Positions 59,825 to 64,000 of a stretch of DNA of 64,000 bases are shown piece by piece. This stretch comes from Jatrophihabitans sp. (lineage in GTDB: Bacteria; Actinomycetota; Actinomycetes; Mycobacteriales; Jatrophihabitantaceae), in NCBI GenBank assembly GCA_036399055.1, contig DASWNX010000008.1, positions 59,929 through 123,928 of the forward strand, written 5' to 3'. The translations under genes were made by a program, and so were the position numbers. The notes beneath the pieces are model-generated. The model was not told where the DNA came from and ran no database searches. It was given only the letters and a program-made list of their open reading frames with translations. Position 1 is the stretch's first letter; the number at the start of each line of letters is the position of its first letter.

Positions 59825-60795
59825 CCGCGCTGCTGACCGAGCCGCTGGTCCGGCAGTTCGCCACGATGGGGACGACCGCCCGCGTGCGCGTCGAGCGTCC
59901 CGGACCCGACGCAGAGCGTGCCGTCGACGCGGTCCAGGCGCTGTTCGGTGAGGTGCAGGCGCAATGCACCCGGTTCGACCCGGCGAGCCCGCTCATGCGA
60001 GCCAACGCCGCCGGCAGCTGGCACCCGGTGCCGCAGTGGTGTTATGCCGCGCTCGAGGAGGCGGCGGCTGCGCATGTGCGCACCGGCCGTCTGTTCGACC
60101 CGCGGGTCCTGACCGAGCTCGTCGAGCTCGGCTACGACACCAGCCTGCCGTTCAGCGCCGGTCCCGTCTCGCTCCCGGCACGGCAGTCACAGCAGTCACG
60201 GCAGCCACAGCGGCCGGTGCGCAGCGTCCGGGTGCTGCCGTGGCAGCCGCGCTTCGACGCTGCCGCCCGCGCCGTCGCGGTCGGCCCGGCTGCTGTCGAC
60301 CTCGGCGGCATCGCGAAGGGGCTGGCAGTTCGCTGGGCCGCGGACCTGCTGCGCGCCAGCGCCGACACGTTCTTCGTCGACGCCGGCGGCGACGGGTACT
60401 TCGCCGGAGCCGGTCCGGCCGATCGCGGCTGGTCGGTCGGGGTCGAGGACCCGCTCGGCGGCACGGACCCGGTCGCCGTGCTGGCCGTGCGGGATCAGGC
60501 GTGCGCGACGTCGTCGACGCGGCTTCGGCGGTGGCAGGTCGGTGACCGAACCGCTCATCACCTGATCGATCCTCGAACCGGCGGCCCGAGCGCCGGCGGG
60601 CTGGCGTCGGTCACCGTCGTCGGGTCCGACCCCGCCGCGGCCGAGGTCTGGAGCAAGGCCCTGTTCCTGCACGGAGCCGATCAGATCTCCTCCGTCGCCA
60701 CAGCTGAGGGAATCGCAGCGCTGTGGGTGCGCGACGACGGCCGGATCGGCGCGACCGACGACCTGGCGCCGGCGCTCATCTGGAGCCGGCCGTGA
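59821..60795 (+). CDS. apbE: FAD:protein FMN transferase (ApbE)
   Basis: 324 residues from ATG 59821. Family motifs: RQFATMGTTARVRV, AVDLGGIAKGLAVRWAADLL (about 158-177), FVDAGGDGYFAG and HHLIDPRTGGPSAGGLASVT. ApbE moves FMN from FAD to Ser/Thr of target proteins with Mg. Unlike most ApbE there is no signal peptide or lipobox. The motif at the end of the preceding product is a candidate target. Confidence 0.92.
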   Translation: MTALLTEPLVRQFATMGTTARVRVERPGPDAERAVDAVQALFGEVQAQCTRFDPASPLMRANAAGSWHPVPQWCYAALEEAAAAHVRTGRLFDPRVLTELVELGYDTSLPFSAGPVSLPARQSQQSRQPQRPVRSVRVLPWQPRFDAAARAVAVGPAAVDLGGIAKGLAVRWAADLLRASADTFFVDAGGDGYFAGAGPADRGWSVGVEDPLGGTDPVAVLAVRDQACATSSTRLRRWQVGDRTAHHLIDPRTGGPSAGGLASVTVVGSDPAAAEVWSKALFLHGADQISSVATAEGIAALWVRDDGRIGATDDLAPALIWSRP

Positions 60796-61439
60796 ACCGG
60801 GTCGTGTCCACGGTCGCGACGATCGCCGGTGGCGCGGTCGTCGGCGTGTTCGCCGGGCAGATCGCCACCGCGGTGAGTGGCAATCGGATGGCCCCGTGGA
60901 TCGTCGGGCGAGCGACCGGCCTGGCCGCCTATCTGCTGATGGTGCTGCTCGTCCTCGCCGGGCTGCTGCTCTCGCACCCCTGGCGCGCGGAGTTCGGTCG
61001 GCCGAGCACGCTGACCCGCATCCGGGTGCACGCCGCGCTCGCCGCGGCAGCGTTCGTCATGACCGGGCTGCACATCGCTGTGCTCGCCACGGACCACCAT
61101 GCCGGTGTCGGCTGGGCCGGCGTCTTGGCGCCGATGGGCTCGCAGTACCGCCCGGTTCCCGTCACGCTGGGACTCCTCGGCATGTGGCTCGGCCTCGCGG
61201 CCGGGATCACGGCAGCGCTCGCACCGCGCATCGGCCCGCGAGCGTGGTGGCCGGTGCACAAGGTGGCGATCCTCAGCATCGTCGGAGTCTGGGCACACGC
61301 CGTGCTGGCCGGCACAGACTCGGCGGCGCTGCTCACCTGGTACCTCGTCACCGCGGGGCTGGTGATCGCGGTCGCCGCCAGTCGCTACCTCGCCATCTCG
61401 CCGCAGCGCCGCGGCCCGGTCGTCGGGCAGGGAACCTGA
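60792..61439 (+). CDS. Ferric-reductase-like heme membrane protein
   Basis: 215 residues from GTG 60792 (GTGA overlap). Five or six membrane helices: STVATIAGGAVVGVFAG, IVGRATGLAAYLLMVLLVLA, ALAAAAFVMTGLHIAVLATD, VTLGLLGMWLGLAAGITAAL, VAILSIVGVWAHAVLAG. Histidines HAALAA, GLHIAV, PVHKVAIL and WAHAVL are placed to hold b-type hemes as in the ferric reductase superfamily. It would carry electrons through the membrane. Confidence 0.82.
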   Translation: MNRVVSTVATIAGGAVVGVFAGQIATAVSGNRMAPWIVGRATGLAAYLLMVLLVLAGLLLSHPWRAEFGRPSTLTRIRVHAALAAAAFVMTGLHIAVLATDHHAGVGWAGVLAPMGSQYRPVPVTLGLLGMWLGLAAGITAALAPRIGPRAWWPVHKVAILSIVGVWAHAVLAGTDSAALLTWYLVTAGLVIAVAASRYLAISPQRRGPVVGQGT

Positions 61440-62650
61440 TGTTCTCGTCCGAGACCCGCCTTGCGACCGGGGCCGGCCTGCTTCCTGCTCCGATCCGATT
61501 CGATCCCGTCCATGCCGTGCCGATCGAGGCGGTGTTCGCCGAATCGCTGCACCAGCACACCGTTCGGCTCGGCCCGCGACCCGTGGGATCGGCCGGCCTG
61601 ATCGACGTTATCGACACACGCGGCGAGGGTGGCCGCGGCGGCGCCTGGTTCCCGGTCGCGGCCAAGTGGCGATCGATGCTGGCGCAGCCGCCGGGAGGTG
61701 TGGTCGTCGGCAACGGCGCCGAGGGTGAGCCGGCCAGCGCGAAGGATGCCGCTGTCCTGCAGAGCCGCCCGCACCTGGTGCTCGACGGCATCGAGATCGC
61801 CGCCGAGGCGGTCGGCGCCACAGAGATGGTCATCTGGCTGCACGAAGGCGAGGACCGCACCGAGCTCGCGGTTCGGGAGGCGCTGGCGCAACGTCAGCGC
61901 AACGGCCCGCGCCCCGCGATCCGCGTGGAGGTGGGTCCGGCCGGATACCTGACCGGCGAGTCCAGCGCGGTGATCCGCGCGTTGTCCGGCGGGCCCGCCT
62001 TGCCGATGTTCCGCCACGCGCCGGCCACGGTCAGCGGCGTGGGAGGCCGCCCGACACTGCTGCACAACGTCGAGACACTCGCCAGGATCGCCCTCGCCGC
62101 GCGCGACAGACTCGTTCCGGACACCCGGCTGCTCACCATCACCGGGGACGGCGGCCAGAGCGTGATCGAGATCGAGCCGGACGCGAGGATCACCGACGCC
62201 GTCCTCGCCGGCGGTGTCGACCCGAAGACGCTGCAGGCAGTGCTGCTCGGCGGGTACGGCGGGCAGTGGCTGCCCTGGTCGGACGCCGCGGGCCTGCCGC
62301 TGTCGGCGCTCGGGAAGAGTCTCGGCGCGGGCATCCTCATCCCGCTCGCCCGCGATCGGTGCGGCCTGCGCCTCACCGCCGAGCTGGACCGCTATCTCGC
62401 CGCTGCGAGCGCGCGGCAGTGCGGGCCGTGCATGTTCGGCCTGCCTGCCCTGGCCGACTTGTTCCGGCAGGTGGCCGACGGCGGCGGCGGGCGCCGTCGC
62501 CTGCGCCGGGTGCGCGAACTGCTCGACGAGGTCACTGGACGTGGCGCCTGCCATCTGCCGGAGGCGGCCGTGAACATCACCACGACGGCCCTGGCCTGCT
62601 TCGCCGCCGACGTCGACAGCCACGTCAACCGGGGCAGGTGCCTGCACTGA
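61439..62650 (+). CDS. NuoF-like flavo/iron-sulfur oxidoreductase
   Basis: 403 residues, ATG overlapping the previous stop (ATGA-type). Similar to the 51-kDa NADH dehydrogenase subunit: VVGNGAEGEPASAKDAAVLQ (FMN/NADH loop), HNVETLARIALA, an SLBB-like part (GGYGGQWLPWSDAAG), and the cluster motif SARQCGPCMFGLPAL with a late TGRGACHLP Cys. It probably takes electrons from NAD(P)H or ferredoxin. Not part of a nuo operon here. Confidence 0.85.
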   Translation: MFSSETRLATGAGLLPAPIRFDPVHAVPIEAVFAESLHQHTVRLGPRPVGSAGLIDVIDTRGEGGRGGAWFPVAAKWRSMLAQPPGGVVVGNGAEGEPASAKDAAVLQSRPHLVLDGIEIAAEAVGATEMVIWLHEGEDRTELAVREALAQRQRNGPRPAIRVEVGPAGYLTGESSAVIRALSGGPALPMFRHAPATVSGVGGRPTLLHNVETLARIALAARDRLVPDTRLLTITGDGGQSVIEIEPDARITDAVLAGGVDPKTLQAVLLGGYGGQWLPWSDAAGLPLSALGKSLGAGILIPLARDRCGLRLTAELDRYLAAASARQCGPCMFGLPALADLFRQVADGGGGRRRLRRVRELLDEVTGRGACHLPEAAVNITTTALACFAADVDSHVNRGRCLH

Positions 62651-62859
62651 TGACGGCGCGAATGACGCTCGACCCGACGATCTGTCGCGGTGTGGGGATG
62701 TGCGCGTACGCGGCGGCGGGCCTGGTGCGTCTGGACAGGTGGGGTTATCCGATCCTGCCGAGGACGCCGCTCGATGACGGCGAGACGGCCAAGGCGAACC
62801 GGGCGGCGAAGGCATGTCCGCATCGCGCGTTGTCCGTGCGAGAGGCGGGTGTGGACTGA
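62650..62859 (+). CDS. Small ferredoxin, three-Cys type
   Basis: 69 residues; ATG 62650 overlaps the preceding stop. DPTICRGVGMCAYAAAGLV (C13, C18 region) and AAKACPHRALSV give C-x5-C...CP, the pattern of [3Fe-4S] ferredoxins. Coupled to the NuoF-like gene, so probably its electron donor or acceptor. Last gene of the operon. Confidence 0.85.
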   Translation: MTARMTLDPTICRGVGMCAYAAAGLVRLDRWGYPILPRTPLDDGETAKANRAAKACPHRALSVREAGVD

Positions 62860-62875
62860 CCCGGTCATCACTTAG

Positions 62876-63133
62876 TCACGAATGTGCTCGGTCGGCGCGT
62901 AAGCGTCCCGCCAGGGTCGGCGCCACGATCGCCGCGGCGACGATGTCCAGCGTGATCAGGGTGGCGGCGGAGCCGGCGTCGAAGCCGAACGTGAGATCCG
63001 GGACGAAGGACAGCGCGGTCAGGATGAGGGCCGTCCGCACGAACGCGGCCCGCGGCCGACGCGCCTTGCGCGCCAGAACGGCGGCTATGCCGACGCCGGT
63101 GAGGGAGAAGAGCAGCGGCGCGGGGTGTAGGCC
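62876..63133 (-). pseudogene. Remnant of a DUF6069 membrane protein
   Basis: On the minus strand the frame reads GLHPAPLLFSLTGVGIAAVL, FVRTALILTALSFVPDLTFG, FDAGSAATLITLDIVAAAIV to a stop at 62876, with two membrane helices typical of the C-terminal half of DUF6069. No start codon or N-terminal half is found upstream, where a stop in the frame appears near 63215. A truncated gene is the simplest reading. Confidence 0.5.
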
Positions 63134-63247
63134 TGGCGAAGAACCGACCGCAAAAAATTCTCGTGGCAGGTTGTCGTGCTGGCGGATGGCCGTTCGTAGT
63201 GGAGTGGAAGGCGGTCATCGGGGCCGCCCGGAACTAGGAGAAGTGTG

Positions 63248-63610
63248 ATGACGCACTACTTGTTGAGCGTGCACGGCCCCGCCGAGATGGGCGAGTACGG
63301 CAACTACGGCTCCAAGGAGGCGATGGAGGAGGCCTTCGCCGCGACGGGCGCCTTCAATGACAAGCTTCGCGCCGATGGCTACTGGGTCTTCGCCGGTGGG
63401 CTGCAGTCGGCATCGACCGCGACCGTCGTCGATGGCCAGGGCGAGACTCCGGTGCTGACCGACGGTCCTTACCTGGAGTCCAAGGAGGTCATCGGGGGTT
63501 TCTGGGTCATCGACGCGCCCGACCTCGACGTGGCGCTCAAGCTTGCGGCCGAGGGGTCCAAGGCGTGCCGGGGCAAGGTCGAGGTCCGTCCGTTCGACGG
63601 CATCGCCTGA
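63248..63610 (+). CDS. YCII-related (DGPF) domain protein
   Basis: 120 residues from ATG 63248 with AGGAG 7 nt upstream. YLLSVHGPAE, GAFNDKLRADGYWVFAGGLQ, TDGPYLESKEVIGGFWVIDA and KVEVRPFDG are the usual YCII/DGPF pattern. These small dimeric proteins usually precede a DUF6596-type sigma factor gene; here only a remnant follows. Confidence 0.88.
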   Translation: MTHYLLSVHGPAEMGEYGNYGSKEAMEEAFAATGAFNDKLRADGYWVFAGGLQSASTATVVDGQGETPVLTDGPYLESKEVIGGFWVIDAPDLDVALKLAAEGSKACRGKVEVRPFDGIA

Positions 63611-63612
63611 GC

Positions 63613-63730
63613 CGGTCCGAAACGTCGCGCTGTGCAACCAGCTGACCCGGCTCGATCCGTCGCCGGTCGCCGCGCTGTACCGCGCGGTCGCGGGGCTGGA
63701 CGGCCCGCAGGCCGAGCCGGTCTGGGCGCC
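63613..63730 (+). pseudogene. Fragment of a DUF6596-type sigma factor
   Basis: NVALCNQLTRLDPSPVAALY and RAVAGLDGPQAEPV recall the helical C-terminal part of the sigma factors normally encoded behind YCII genes (LYDxLxxLxPSPVVxLNRAVA). The N-terminal sigma domains are missing. Too short for certainty. Confidence 0.4.
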
Positions 63731-64000
63731 TGACCATCCGGGTACGGCCGACATCGTTGCTTTCACCGGAGGCGACTTCTACACTTTTGTCAGCAGCCAA
63801 CCGCTACGTCCGGACTTGCGCGGTCGACCAGAATTCGCTGCTCGCGACTCAAGCACGACACTCCGGTTCACTGCCACGTCTCAACTGGTGAGGGGGTCAA
63901 GATCATGTCGAAGTCCATCCTGCGTTCGCACGTCATCAAGGGCAAGAAGAACCGTTGATCTTCGAAGTGCAGGTGTCGGCGCGCCATGACCATGGCGCGC
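63731..64000. other. End of window: no clear gene; short ORF and a palindrome
   Basis: A 17-codon frame (63905-63958, MSKSILRSHVIKGKKNR) has GAGGGGG about 9 nt upstream and could be a real micro-gene or chance. A perfect 10-bp inverted repeat (63979-63988 with 63991-64000) touches the window end and may be a terminator stem. Nothing else is recognised in this stretch. Confidence 0.3.

Noticed and set aside
61439-62859. Part of a respiratory complex I operon
   Set aside because: No other nuo genes are present; neighbours are ApbE and a ferric-reductase-like protein.

Overview
The window is GC-rich chromosomal DNA (about 70 percent GC by eye) from an actinobacterium. From memory, the order rhlE-type helicase, ferritin-like protein, DUF3107, TetR, DUF3152, moeZ, alkyltransferase-like protein, adnA, adnB, nudC, mycoredoxin, uvrD2, whiB7, ABC1 kinase, DUF2342, PDZ/Lon protease, UPF0182 matches Mycobacterium tuberculosis Rv3212 down to Rv3193c. 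Genus is not determined; a Frankineae- or Nakamurellales-like actinobacterium would fit. At least nine genes have a TAnnnT-type -10 element only 6-7 nt before the start codon, which suggests leaderless mRNAs, common in this phylum.

Layout. 1-7.1 kb: MaoC-like hydratase end, NUDIX, DUF6758, a 50-aa membrane peptide, PH-domain protein, PHP phosphoesterase, two tiny membrane proteins, an ECF-type sigma factor with a membrane partner, and a TPM-like Gly/Trp-tailed protein. 7.1-17.6 kb: RecB-like nuclease, two hydrolases, beta-propeller protein, DEAD-box helicase, DUF3107/TetR, DUF3152 metalloprotease-like protein, MoeZ, ATL. 17.7-33.4 kb: DNA repair block (AdnAB, UvrD2) with an M20 peptidase, an M16 peptidase pair, NudC and mycoredoxin. 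33.4-45.1 kb: whiB7 with an attenuator leader, ABC1 kinase, ThiF-like protein, a DnaA-box cluster, YgjP-type and DUF2342 metalloproteases with overlapping tails, PDZ/Lon protease, UPF0182. An initiator tRNA gene with a strong terminator follows.

45.4-57 kb is an accessory island directly after the tRNA, all genes on the minus strand and visibly lower in GC in its first part. It holds nuclease-type defence genes, two of them broken by single lesions (DUF4365 amber codon, HNH frameshift), a RAMA-domain pair, and a two-gene unit: a 1783-residue protein with a Cap4/DUF4297-like N-terminus and a STAND-type NTPase, overlapping by 4 bp with a 387-residue protein of unknown function. Two homologous small HTH genes, one decayed, bracket this unit. 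It is the best candidate for an undescribed (antiviral) system.

57-62.9 kb: a YcaQ-like glycosylase operon (minus), then a six-gene plus-strand electron-transfer operon: acidic membrane protein, a coiled-coil membrane protein ending in a flavinylation-like motif (DASTGAS), ApbE flavin transferase, ferric-reductase-like heme protein, NuoF-like flavoprotein and a 3-Cys ferredoxin. It looks like a route for electrons across the membrane to a covalently bound flavin. The last kilobase holds a YCII protein and gene remnants.
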